DNA from: Caulobacteraceae bacterium
GTDB lineage: Bacteria; Pseudomonadota; Alphaproteobacteria; Caulobacterales; Caulobacteraceae
Assembly (NCBI GenBank): GCA_003164925.1
Contig: PLRV01000045.1
Span: 1 to 64,000 of the forward strand
Length of the DNA stretch: 64,000 nt
Direction: 5' to 3'
Both the position numbers and the translations under genes were made by a program. Shown in pieces: positions 17,914-25,955 of the stretch (position 1 is the stretch's first letter; every line of letters starts with the position of its first letter). The notes under the pieces were generated by a model. That model was given only the letters and a program-made list of their open reading frames with translations, ran no database searches and was not told the origin of the DNA.

Positions 17914-20073
17914 TCAGAAGAAGGCCGTGACGGTGACGCTACCGGAAAGCGGCTCGATGGGGTGGGTCTGCATGCCGGCGACGCCGTCGGCGGGCTCGCC
18001 GGGCAGCCGGGAAGTGTAATAATAGGCTGCGGCGTCTGACTTCTGATTGAAAAGATTGAAGATATTGGCCTGCACTTTCAGCTTTTCGCTGACCTTGTAG
18101 CCGAGGTCGACATTGACCTCGCTGTATCCGACGTCCTGCGGATTCTGATAGCCGTCGTTCAGCGGCGAGTGGCCCAGGATGCGCCACTGCAGGCCGCCGA
18201 ACCACGGACCCAGATTATCGACCAGGGCGCCGAAGGAGCCGATAAAGGTTGGAGCGTCGGCGATATAGGGTCCGGCCAAGCCGAAGGCCGCCAAGTCGTT
18301 GGAGATATAGCGCGCCTTGGAGAAGGCCAGGTCGGTATTGAGCTCGATCCAGGACCGCGGACGGTATTCGGCGGAAATCTCCACGCCCTGCCGCCGGCTG
18401 GGCGCCGAGGCCTGGTCCTGGCCGATGTCGGCGTTGTAGCGCAGCTCCGAACTGAAATCCTGCTGGAACAAGGCCAATTGGACCTTCACCTTGGGGATGA
18501 TATCCGTGCGCAGGCCGACCTCCTCGCCGGTTCCCTGGGCCAATAACGGCGTACGGCCACCGGTGGTCGGAATGCCCTCCACCGCCACCGTGCCGAACAC
18601 GCCTCGCACGTCGTCCGAATGGAAGCCGCGACCGGCGCTGGCGTAGAACTCCGTCTTGTACCAGGGGCCAAGGATCAAGCTGCCCTTGGGTTGGAACAGA
18701 GCCTCGTTGCCCGCGCCGCTCAAGGGGAAGGTCAGGCTGCGGTCCTTGGCGCTGTAATATTCTTCGCGCATGCCCAGCACGGTGCGCAGCCAGCCGGTCC
18801 AGCGGGTCGTGTTCTCGGCATAGGGGCCAAGGTCAAGCAGCTCCACGCGGTCGGCGTTGCAGGCTCCGTTGACGGTGGCGAAAGGTATGGCCGGCCCCGT
18901 CGGCTGCTCGGCCTCGCAATAGGACAGGTTTGCGCGGTGGAGGGTATGGCGGCGGTCGATATAATTGCTGTCGTAGCGGGCCTGCAGCCCGACGGTGAAA
19001 TCGCTGGTGATGTCGCCGAACCTCAGGCGCCGGCCATAGGCGGCCTGGCCGCCGAAGGTGTCGCGGGTTTCATCCTGCTGCTCCTGGTCGCCATTGATCG
19101 GGTCATCCAGAAAGTGGGTGAAATCGTTCCACAGGGTCATGGTGGAGTGGATGGCGTAGGCGCTGCCGGTGAAGGTCCAGCCGTCGCCCTTGACCGCGTA
19201 GTGTCCCGACAGGCTGTAGCGTTCCGACTGGCTGCCGTCGCTCGGGTCGAGCGTGCCGTAGCGACCGATCAGGCCTTCGCTGACCGCTCGCGCCGGCTGG
19301 TCGGTGGTGAAGTTGCCGGCGCTTTTGTAGTACATGCCGGTGACGCTGTAGCCGTTGACGTCGCTGCCCTTGGCGTAGCGCACCGCAGCATTGACGCGGT
19401 TGAAGTCGTCCGGATGGGTCCAGGGACCATCCAGATGGCCGAGGCTGAGTGCGCCCAGCAAGGTGTCGCCTTCGCCGAACTGCAGCGTGCCCCCGCCGAA
19501 GAGGCTGCGCATGCCCAAGGTGCCGACGGTGGCGGAAACCTGGTTGGGCAGATCGTTGGTCAGGTGGATGTGAGTGGAGGCGACGGCGCCGAAATCGCCC
19601 ACCGCCGCGTAGTAAGGCCCCTTGGTGTAGTCCATGCTCTGCATGAGCTGGGGCATCATGAAGTTGACGTCCGAATAGCCCTGGCCGTGGGCGTTGGTCG
19701 GGCGGTTCACCGGCATGTCGTCGATGAAGTTGGCGATGTCGGTGCCATGGTCGAGATTGAAGCCGCGGATCAGGTACTGATTGGCCTTGCCTTCGCCCGA
19801 GTGGGCGGTGACCACCAGACCCGGCACGGATTCGAGCAGCTGGCCCACCCGATAGACCGGACGCAGCTCAAGCTCCTTCTTGGTGACCGCGCCCTGGCTG
19901 GCGGTGACGGCCTTGCCAAGCAGATCGGCGCGCGAGGCGGTAATGACCACCTCACTGACCGGGGGCGGGGGCGTCTGGGCGAACGCCGCCTCGCTGGACA
20001 GAACTAGGCCGGCCGTCGTGATGAACAGCATCAGGCGCCGGGAAGGAATGGGTCCGAGAAATGACAGGGCCAA
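17914..20073 (-). CDS. TonB-dependent outer-membrane receptor
   Basis: Outer-membrane gated channel for an unknown ligand. The 719-residue protein has a signal peptide ending near SEAAFAQ and a TonB-box-like EVVITAS just after it. The plug domain covers about 55-160 (VGQLLESVPGLVVTAHSGEG; QYLIRGFNLDHGTDIANFID), and a 22-strand-type barrel ends in aromatic VTVTAFF. Weak sequence around the first ATG leaves the start uncertain; a Met about 15 residues in would still leave a good signal peptide. It is co-oriented with the DUF6152 gene. No adjacent substrate transporter or regulator reveals the ligand. Confidence 0.88.
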   Translation of the reverse strand: MALSFLGPIPSRRLMLFITTAGLVLSSEAAFAQTPPPPVSEVVITASRADLLGKAVTASQGAVTKKELELRPVYRVGQLLESVPGLVVTAHSGEGKANQYLIRGFNLDHGTDIANFIDDMPVNRPTNAHGQGYSDVNFMMPQLMQSMDYTKGPYYAAVGDFGAVASTHIHLTNDLPNQVSATVGTLGMRSLFGGGTLQFGEGDTLLGALSLGHLDGPWTHPDDFNRVNAAVRYAKGSDVNGYSVTGMYYKSAGNFTTDQPARAVSEGLIGRYGTLDPSDGSQSERYSLSGHYAVKGDGWTFTGSAYAIHSTMTLWNDFTHFLDDPINGDQEQQDETRDTFGGQAAYGRRLRFGDITSDFTVGLQARYDSNYIDRRHTLHRANLSYCEAEQPTGPAIPFATVNGACNADRVELLDLGPYAENTTRWTGWLRTVLGMREEYYSAKDRSLTFPLSGAGNEALFQPKGSLILGPWYKTEFYASAGRGFHSDDVRGVFGTVAVEGIPTTGGRTPLLAQGTGEEVGLRTDIIPKVKVQLALFQQDFSSELRYNADIGQDQASAPSRRQGVEISAEYRPRSWIELNTDLAFSKARYISNDLAAFGLAGPYIADAPTFIGSFGALVDNLGPWFGGLQWRILGHSPLNDGYQNPQDVGYSEVNVDLGYKVSEKLKVQANIFNLFNQKSDAAAYYYTSRLPGEPADGVAGMQTHPIEPLSGSVTVTAFF

Positions 20074-20188
20074 GACGATCTCATCCGATAGGGGTTCAAC
20101 CGGGCTAAATTAGTCCGATCGGCGACGAAGTCTTTGCGCCGCATCAACAGATACGCAGCGGCTTGCTCTGTCCCTTGGAAATGCCCGC

Positions 20189-20301
20189 CGATCCGCCCCT
20201 ACGTCCGCTCGATCATCGAGCGCTTCCGCGGCCAGACCGTGGTGCTCAGCCAAAACGAGATTCACCCCAAGGCCAAGCTGAAGACGGTGGGGGTGATTTA
20301 G
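20189..20301 (+). pseudogene. Duplicated 3' end of flhA
   Basis: These 113 bases repeat the end of flhA (17256-17368), stop codon included, with only two differences near the end (TCGGC versus TGGGG). Identity begins abruptly at CGATCCGCCCC with nothing flhA-like before it. After the stop the two copies stay recognisably related for about 60 bases but are much more diverged. The fragment cannot be expressed. With flhA it brackets the TonB receptor cassette in direct orientation. Confidence 0.9.
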
Positions 20302-20382
20302 GGGGAAGGTAGGGCCGTAGCGGACGCTTGGAATGCCCGAGAAGGGGGGAAGGAGACCTTCACGGGAGCCACTTGGCGCGAT

Positions 20383-20419
20383 TTTGATCCCGATCAAGTT
20401 CGTTTGATCGAATTTGATC
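20383..20419 (+). promoter_or_regulatory. Helically phased TTTGATC repeats
   Basis: TTTGATC occurs at 20383, 20403 and 20413, so the copies are spaced 20 and 10 bases and lie on one face of the helix. An inverted GATCAA sits at 20392-20397. The array precedes the small ORF at 20482 by about 60 bases and looks like an operator. No cognate regulator is identified. Confidence 0.35.
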
Positions 20420-20481
20420 GAAAAAGCGGAGATTTGTCCGAAACGACATCTCGCGGGCGATCGGAGAAGGCGGCCTTGGCT

Positions 20482-20790
20482 ATGGACCAACTCCAATTCG
20501 GCCAATTGCTTATGGGCAAGCGACGCAAGCTTAAGAGGCTTGCCGCGTCGCTTAGCGGCGACGCGGAACTGGTGGGCGCCGCCATCCGTTGCACGCTTTG
20601 CGAAGCCTGGCACCGGCGATCACGGATCGATTCTGAGCTGGAGCTTGATGGCTTTCTCTCAGGCGATCTATGCGACAAAATCCGTTCCGGCCCCGGAGAG
20701 TGCGGCTCGCGTTGGCCCGTTTGCACAAGGTTTGGCCTCGAAACGGGCGATCCGCCAGCCCCGCCGAAAGCGGACCCAGCCCAGGACTGA
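20482..20790 (+). CDS. Hypothetical protein, faintly sigma-region-2-like
   Basis: A possible 102-residue protein starting at the ATG in CTATGGACC, with GGAGAAGG about 11 bases upstream. The segment KLKRLAASLSGDAELVGAAI followed by an Arg/Trp helix loosely resembles the start of ECF sigma region 2 (the usual RLAR-L-GD-ADLVQ pattern), but the protein ends before any region 4. It could be a remnant of an ECF factor or unrelated. Codon use is ordinary for the region. It lies between the flhA fragment and the repeat at 20822. Confidence 0.35.
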   Translation: MDQLQFGQLLMGKRRKLKRLAASLSGDAELVGAAIRCTLCEAWHRRSRIDSELELDGFLSGDLCDKIRSGPGECGSRWPVCTRFGLETGDPPAPPKADPAQD

Positions 20791-20821
20791 TCAGGGGGGA
20801 ATCAAGATTTATGCATACGCG

Positions 20822-20940
20822 TCCTCCCCCGCTCGCGGGGGAGGGGGACCCGAAGGGCGGAGGGGGCGTGCGGCGGGCGCTGCGCTTGAACAACGCCCCC
20901 TCAGTCGCTTCGCGCCAGCTCCCCCGCAAGCGGGGGAGCA
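20822..20940 (+). repeat. Inverted-repeat intergenic element
   Basis: Two strong hairpins, TCCTCCCCCGCTCGCGGGGGAGG and a matching CTCCCCCGCAAGCGGGGGAG, flank a 75-base core. The core carries complementary inner arms (GGGGGCG and CGCCCCC). This layout is typical of small palindromic mobile repeats common in alphaproteobacterial intergenic DNA. Only one copy is present in this window. It occupies the gap before the hydrolase gene. Confidence 0.7.
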
Positions 20941-21009
20941 CGCCTGTTAGCAGCCCTTCCCAACGACCGCCATGGGCCGAAAACGCCCCTCCACCCACAA
21001 GCCGACGCC

Positions 21010-21876
21010 CTACGGCCGCCCCGCCGCCTGCAGAAACGCCGTCATGTCCGCCAGCACCGGCGCCTTGCCCCTGAACGCGCGCGACAGGGCCAGGACCATG
21101 CCGATGTGGTCCACGCCGGGATAGATTTTCTCCTCCACCACATCCCCCGCCCCGCGCAGGGCCTCGGCCATGTTGACGGTGTTGGATAGCTTCACGATGT
21201 CGTCCTTGTCGCCGTGGGCCAGGAAAGCCGGCGGGCGGCCGGGGCCCACGTGGTCGATCGGCTGGGTGTCTCTCGGATCAGGCCATAGGCCGAAGGCCTC
21301 GCGGCTCGCAGACACGTCGAAGGGATAGAAGTCGTAGGGCCCAGACAGGCCGGCCACGCCCCGGATCAGCTTGGGATCGACCCCCGCCGCGCGCAGGAAG
21401 GCCTGGTCCATGGCCAACTGCATGGCGATGTAGGCGCCCGCCGAATGGCCCGACAGGAGCAGGCGACTGGGATCGCCGCCGTACTCGGCCACGTGATCGT
21501 GGGCCCAGCGCACGGCCGCCGCGCCGTCCTGCACGAAATCCGGATAGGGATGGGCCGGCGCCAGGCGATAGTCGGGGATCACCACCACAAAGCCCTGGGC
21601 CGCCAGGCTGTGGCCGACCCAGGCGTAGTCCTGGCGTTTTCCGCTGCTCCAGCCGCCGCCGTAGAAGAAGATCAGCACCGGCAGGCCTGAAGCGCCCTGT
21701 TTCGGCGTGTAGACATCGAGCGTCTGGCGCGCGTCGGGCCCGTAGGCGATGCCCAGGCCCGCACGGCGCGCCGGATCGCGCGGGGCTAAATCGTTGAACA
21801 GGGTAAGCGGCGAGCAGGCGTTAGCCAGCAGCGCGCACGCGCCCATCAAGGCGCCGGTGAATCCGCGTCGGGTCAT
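21010..21876 (-). CDS. Alpha/beta hydrolase (esterase/lipase family)
   Basis: Probable exported carboxylesterase of 288 residues. The N-terminus has twin arginines and a hydrophobic stretch ([21 protein letters not shown]), suggesting a Tat signal or lipoprotein-like anchor. The oxyanion-hole sequence FYGGGWSSG is at about 71-79, the nucleophile elbow GHSAG at 143-147 (Ser145), a likely acid Asp in HGDKDD at about 221-226, and the catalytic His in GVDHIGM near 257. The start at 21876 is chosen because it places the signal at the N-terminus; the frame stays open upstream, but that part is Arg/Pro-rich and implausible. It is divergent from the LLM gene. Confidence 0.85.
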   Translation of the reverse strand: MTRRGFTGALMGACALLANACSPLTLFNDLAPRDPARRAGLGIAYGPDARQTLDVYTPKQGASGLPVLIFFYGGGWSSGKRQDYAWVGHSLAAQGFVVVIPDYRLAPAHPYPDFVQDGAAAVRWAHDHVAEYGGDPSRLLLSGHSAGAYIAMQLAMDQAFLRAAGVDPKLIRGVAGLSGPYDFYPFDVSASREAFGLWPDPRDTQPIDHVGPGRPPAFLAHGDKDDIVKLSNTVNMAEALRGAGDVVEEKIYPGVDHIGMVLALSRAFRGKAPVLADMTAFLQAAGRP

Positions 21877-21941
21877 GCGGGATATACGCAGAAGGGATCG
21901 AAACGGTTCACCTGGAGCCGCATCGCTCCTATATCGGGCCC

Positions 21942-22946
21942 ATGACGTCCCCTTCCGCGATCCCATTTTCCGTTCTCGATCTGGCGCCCGTGCCCCTCGG
22001 CTCCAGTCCCGGCCAAGCCTTGCGCAACAGCCGCCGGCTGGCGCGTCACGCCGAGGCGCTGGGCTATCACCGCTTCTGGATGGCCGAGCACCACAACACC
22101 ACCGGCATCGCCAGCGCGGCGACCGCCGTCGCCCTGGCCTTCGTGGCCGAGGACACACACACCATCCGCCTGGGCGCGGGCGGGGTAATGCTGCCCAATC
22201 ATGCGCCGCTGGTGATCGCCGAACAGTTCGGCACCCTGGAGTGCCTCTATCCCGGCCGCATCGACCTGGGCCTGGGCCGCGCGCCCGGCACAGACATGGC
22301 CACCGCGCGAGCCCTGCGCCGCACGCTCATGGGCGATGAATCCCGGTTCCCGCAGGATGTGGCCGAACTGATGGCCTATTTCGCTCCGGTGCAGCCCGGC
22401 CAACAGGTGCAGGCATTCCCCGGCGCCGGGCTGGAGGTGCCGATCTGGATCTTGGGCTCCTCCACCTACGGAGCGGAACTGGCCGCCTATATGGGTCTGC
22501 CCTTCGCCTTCGCCTCGCACTTCGCCCCGGCCATGCTGGACCAGGCCCTGGCCGTATACCGCAGCGGGTTCCGACCATCCGAACAGCTTGAGGCGCCTTA
22601 TGTGATGCTGGGCCTGAACGTGTTCGCCGCCGATAGCGACGATGAGGCCGCGTTCCTCGCCTCCTCCCAGCAGCAGGCCTCCGTCAATTTGCGCACCGGC
22701 CGTCCGGGACCGCTGCCTCCGCCCGAGCCAAACTATCTGGACAATCTGCATCCTCAGCTAAGAGCGCTGCTCGACGATCACCTGTCCTGCGCGGTGATCG
22801 GCGGCCCAGACAAGGTGCGCCAAGGCCTGGCCGCCTTCATCGCCCACACCAATGCGGACGAGTTGATGATCACCTGCAGCATGTTCGATTTCGGCAAGCG
22901 GATGCGGTCGTTCGAGATCGCCATGGAAGCGCATGGCCAAGGATGA
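21942..22946 (+). CDS. LLM-class flavin-dependent oxidoreductase
   Basis: Luciferase-like FMN/F420-type monooxygenase fold, 334 residues, cytoplasmic. The N-terminal pattern [17 protein letters not shown], the [13 protein letters not shown] segment, and [20 protein letters not shown] followed by [16 protein letters not shown] mark the YhbW/luciferase-like alkanal-monooxygenase subgroup. The substrate is unknown. It runs convergently into the osmC-like gene, with only 6 bases between stops. Confidence 0.88.
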   Translation: MTSPSAIPFSVLDLAPVPLGSSPGQALRNSRRLARHAEALGYHRFWMAEHHNTTGIASAATAVALAFVAEDTHTIRLGAGGVMLPNHAPLVIAEQFGTLECLYPGRIDLGLGRAPGTDMATARALRRTLMGDESRFPQDVAELMAYFAPVQPGQQVQAFPGAGLEVPIWILGSSTYGAELAAYMGLPFAFASHFAPAMLDQALAVYRSGFRPSEQLEAPYVMLGLNVFAADSDDEAAFLASSQQQASVNLRTGRPGPLPPPEPNYLDNLHPQLRALLDDHLSCAVIGGPDKVRQGLAAFIAHTNADELMITCSMFDFGKRMRSFEIAMEAHGQG

Positions 22947-22952
22947 CGATCT

Positions 22953-23375
22953 TTATTGAAGCTGTGCGTCCAGCGTGATCTTGGCGTTCAGCACCTTGGA
23001 CACCGGGCAGCCCAGCTCGGCGGCCTTCGCCAGTTCGGCGAACTTGGCCGCCTCGATGCCGGGAATGGAGGCGCGAAGGGTCAGGTGCGAGGCGTCGATC
23101 TTGAAGCCGGCGCCCTCGGGAACCAGCGAGATCGCGGCCTCGGTGCTGAGCTCGGTCGGCGTGAAGCCGGCGGCCTGGAGCTGGAAGGCCAGGGCCATGG
23201 TGAAGCAGCCGGCGTGGGCGGCTGCGATCAGCTCCTCCGGGTTGGTCCCCGGGTCGCCCTCGAAGCGGGTCTTGAAGCTGTAGGGTGTGGACGACAGGAC
23301 GCCGGAATCCGTGGTCAGGGCCCCCGTCCCGTCGCGCCCCGCGCCCTGCCAGACAGCCTTGGCCTTGCGGATCAT
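22953..23375 (-). CDS. OsmC-family peroxidase
   Basis: Cytoplasmic thiol peroxidase acting on organic hydroperoxides. The 140-residue protein has the two redox cysteines in their family contexts, C57 (AAHAGCFTMAL) and C123 (LGCPVSKVL), and the OsmC N-terminal ETNPEELIAAAHA-like segment. The start at 23375 is fixed by AGAGGAGG about 6 bases upstream; a longer reading frame exists but its added residues are not family-like. Length and motifs fit OsmC better than Ohr. Confidence 0.92.
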   Translation of the reverse strand: MIRKAKAVWQGAGRDGTGALTTDSGVLSSTPYSFKTRFEGDPGTNPEELIAAAHAGCFTMALAFQLQAAGFTPTELSTEAAISLVPEGAGFKIDASHLTLRASIPGIEAAKFAELAKAAELGCPVSKVLNAKITLDAQLQ

Positions 23376-23550
23376 GCTCGTTCCTCCTCTACTTGAGCCG
23401 GGCGCAACCCTAGGAGCAGGGCTCCGCTTGGGCAACCTGAGCCCTGAGGGCGACCGTCGTCCATGCTCACCCGTTGCACGCGGACGCGCGCGCTGCTAGC
23501 GAGGTCTGGGATTGCTCGATCACGCCCGCGCGAGGGGTTGAAGCTGACAG

Positions 23551-23931
23551 ATGGCTAAAGCCAGGCAGAAACGCGGACGGGGCGTTGGCGGCGACGTCTT
23601 GTGGGACCTGCTGACCTTCGACCGCTTGCTCACCGGACCGGTCGTGCACCTGATCTATTGGAGCGGCCTGGGCGTGGTGCTGCTGGTCAGCTTCGGCGTG
23701 ATCGGCGCCTTCGTCGGTTTCCTGATGCGCGGCGAGACCCCGGTGGAGAAACTACTGGCCCTGCCGGTGTTGGTCGCCGGGGTGTTGGTGGTGGCGGCCA
23801 TGATCCTGGTATGGCGGGCCTTCTGCGAGTTCTATGTCGCCATCTTCCGCATCAGCGACGACCTGGCCGCCCTGCGCCAGGTGGCCGAGGCCGCCTCCTC
23901 GCCCACACCGCCGCAACCTCGGCCGTACTGA
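23551..23931 (+). CDS. DUF4282 membrane protein
   Basis: A 126-residue inner-membrane protein of unknown function. The signature is DLLTFDRLLTGPVVHLIYW, then two transmembrane helices (VVLLVSFGVIGAFVGFLM and LALPVLVAGVLVVAAMILV), then WRAFCEFYVAIFRISDDLA. A Pro-rich C-terminal tail follows. All of this matches the DUF4282 layout. It appears to be a single-gene unit between osmC and the acyltransferase. Confidence 0.85.
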   Translation: MAKARQKRGRGVGGDVLWDLLTFDRLLTGPVVHLIYWSGLGVVLLVSFGVIGAFVGFLMRGETPVEKLLALPVLVAGVLVVAAMILVWRAFCEFYVAIFRISDDLAALRQVAEAASSPTPPQPRPY

Positions 23932-24009
23932 GCCTGGTGATCCAGGAGGCGGCGGCCGTCATTCGCCGCTGCATCTTGCGGCCGCAAGCAGCCAACCACG
24001 CGAACTAGC

Positions 24010-25950
24010 TTGTCCTCACCGGCGCCCGACAGCATGTTGATGCGGATCGGGACAAATGGGGGGCCTCGACCGGCGATGCAGTACGCGATCGGCGCGTTCG
24101 CGACGAGCGACGAGCTTTCAGCGCGCGCCGTTTTGGCCGGCCAGAACCGGCTGAACGGATTGGATGGGCTGCGCGCCGTCGCCATTGTCGCCGTCTTTCT
24201 GTACCACTCCGAATTGCCGTGGGCGCGAGGCGGCTACCTCGGCGTTGACCTGTTCTTCGTCATATCCGGCTTCCTGATCACCCATCTCCTGGCCGAGGAA
24301 GTTGAAAACACCGGTCGGTTGAGCCTGGCCAACTTCTATTGGCGCCGCGCCAAGCGGCTGTTGCCGGCGTCATGGCTGATGATCGCGGCGGCGATCGTTG
24401 CGGCCTGGTATTTTGCGCCCGACGCCTTGCCCAGGCTTCGGGGCGAGGCCCTGGCGTCCCTCTTCTACGCGACCAATTGGGAGCTCCTCTCGGTAAAGGC
24501 GTCCTACTTTGAAAGCATCGGCCGCCAGCCCTTGCTGTTGCATCTGTGGTCGCTGGCGATCGAGGAGCAGTTTTATATCCTCTGGGCGCCACTGATCCTG
24601 ATCGGGCTGCGATGGCTGGGACGCCCCAGGCTGGCCTTGTGCGCCGCCCTGGCCGCGGCTGCGCTGGTGGGGTGGACCGCATTTCTGGCGATGCAGGGCG
24701 GCTACCTTGTTCAGACCACCCCCACGCGTCTGGACTTCGGAACGGATACGCACAGCTATCCGCTGCTGATCGGCGCCGTGCTGGGCCTGCTTTGGCGACC
24801 TGGCCGGCAATCCGCAGCCGCCGCGCCCTGGGTCAGCGACGGCGTCTTCACGCTGGGCCTTCTCGCCTTGGGCGCGACCTTGTTTCTGCTGTCGCAGCTC
24901 GGCGGCGAGACGGGGTGGCTCTATCCGTGGGGTTTCCTGTTTTCGGCCCTGACCAGCGCGGCGTTGGTGGCCGCGGCGAGCTTCCGGGGATCGTTTTTCG
25001 GCCGCTGGCTGGATCAGCAGCCCATGAGGTGGCTTGGGGAGCGCTCCTATGGAATCTACCTCTGGCACTGGCCCATCTTCATGCTGACCAGGTCCGAGGA
25101 CCTTCCGCTTGACGCCAATCTGACCCTGGCGCTGCGCATCCTCCTGACCCTGTCCATTTCGGCGCTCTCTTACCGCTGGGTGGAGTCGCCGATCCGCAAC
25201 GGCCTGTTGGAGCGGATATGGACCGGCGTACGGACGCCGGGACAACGCCTGGCGTCGCTCGGCGCGGGCGCGCTCGTCGCCCTGGCGGCCGCGGGATTGA
25301 TCTGGCCCGTCGCCACGATCTTTGACGCCGCGCCCAGCCATGTGGCGTCGGCCCTGGCCGCCACGCCCAGCCCGGCGCAGAAGCCGCCCTCGGCGGTCGC
25401 CGTCAAGGCTGTCGCCCCACCCAGGATATTCGCCAGTCAGGATGTCACGGCCATCGGGGATTCCGTCCTGCTCGGCTCGCAGGGTCCTTTCAAGGCCAAT
25501 CTCCCGGGCGCGCGGGTTTACGCCCACGTCGGCTGGCAGGCCCGCGATGTGCTCAATCAGCTGCAAGACCTGGCCGGCGCACACGCGCTGACGCCGGTCG
25601 TGCTGATTCATCTGGGAACGAATGGCTTTGTCTACGAAGACCAGCTTCGCATAATCCTTTCGCTTTTGGCTGATCGGCAACGCGTCATCATCGTCAACGC
25701 CCATGTGCCGCGCCGCTGGATGGAGCCGAACAACGAACTGTTCGATCGCGTCCTGCCCGAATATCCCAACACGATCCTGGTCGACTGGCGGGGGGCGTCG
25801 GACGGACAGTCCGCCTATTTCGTGGCTGATCGGTTCCATCTGACCCCGGCCGGGCAGCGCGCCTTCGTGGCCGAGATCATGCGCGCCGGCCACCTGTCCA
25901 CAGGGCCGCGGGAGGCGCAGCGTTCTGAACCTCAATCGAGCGGGACATAA
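24010..25950 (+). CDS. Membrane acyltransferase 3 fused to SGNH domain (OafA-like)
   Basis: Probable O-acetyltransferase of a cell-surface glycan. Residues about 45-410 form the multi-helix acyltransferase-3 domain (NGLDGLRAVAIVAVFLYHS; GGYLGVDLFFVISGFLITHL; HLWSLAIEEQFY). A periplasmic SGNH domain follows from about 475 (TAIGDSVLLGSQ, LIHLGTNGF, DRFHLTPAG), which would transfer the acetyl group. Start is uncertain: TTG at 24010 and ATGs at 24034, 24040 and 24076 are in frame, none with a strong Shine-Dalgarno. The next SGNH gene begins 5 bases after its stop, so they likely form one operon. Confidence 0.88.
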   Translation: MSSPAPDSMLMRIGTNGGPRPAMQYAIGAFATSDELSARAVLAGQNRLNGLDGLRAVAIVAVFLYHSELPWARGGYLGVDLFFVISGFLITHLLAEEVENTGRLSLANFYWRRAKRLLPASWLMIAAAIVAAWYFAPDALPRLRGEALASLFYATNWELLSVKASYFESIGRQPLLLHLWSLAIEEQFYILWAPLILIGLRWLGRPRLALCAALAAAALVGWTAFLAMQGGYLVQTTPTRLDFGTDTHSYPLLIGAVLGLLWRPGRQSAAAAPWVSDGVFTLGLLALGATLFLLSQLGGETGWLYPWGFLFSALTSAALVAAASFRGSFFGRWLDQQPMRWLGERSYGIYLWHWPIFMLTRSEDLPLDANLTLALRILLTLSISALSYRWVESPIRNGLLERIWTGVRTPGQRLASLGAGALVALAAAGLIWPVATIFDAAPSHVASALAATPSPAQKPPSAVAVKAVAPPRIFASQDVTAIGDSVLLGSQGPFKANLPGARVYAHVGWQARDVLNQLQDLAGAHALTPVVLIHLGTNGFVYEDQLRIILSLLADRQRVIIVNAHVPRRWMEPNNELFDRVLPEYPNTILVDWRGASDGQSAYFVADRFHLTPAGQRAFVAEIMRAGHLSTGPREAQRSEPQSSGT

Positions 25951-25955
25951 CCGCT

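Noticed and set aside
18619..20007. A 462-codon plus-strand frame opposite the TonB receptor
   Set aside because: Antisense shadow. The receptor on the other strand has a signal peptide, plug and terminal aromatic residue.
20110..20613. A 167-codon minus-strand frame across the flhA fragment
   Set aside because: Its middle is just the reverse complement of the flhA duplicate, and the rest has no protein-like features.
21877..22158. Upstream extension of the alpha/beta hydrolase frame
   Set aside because: It is Arg/Pro-rich, overlaps the divergent LLM gene, and would bury the signal peptide.
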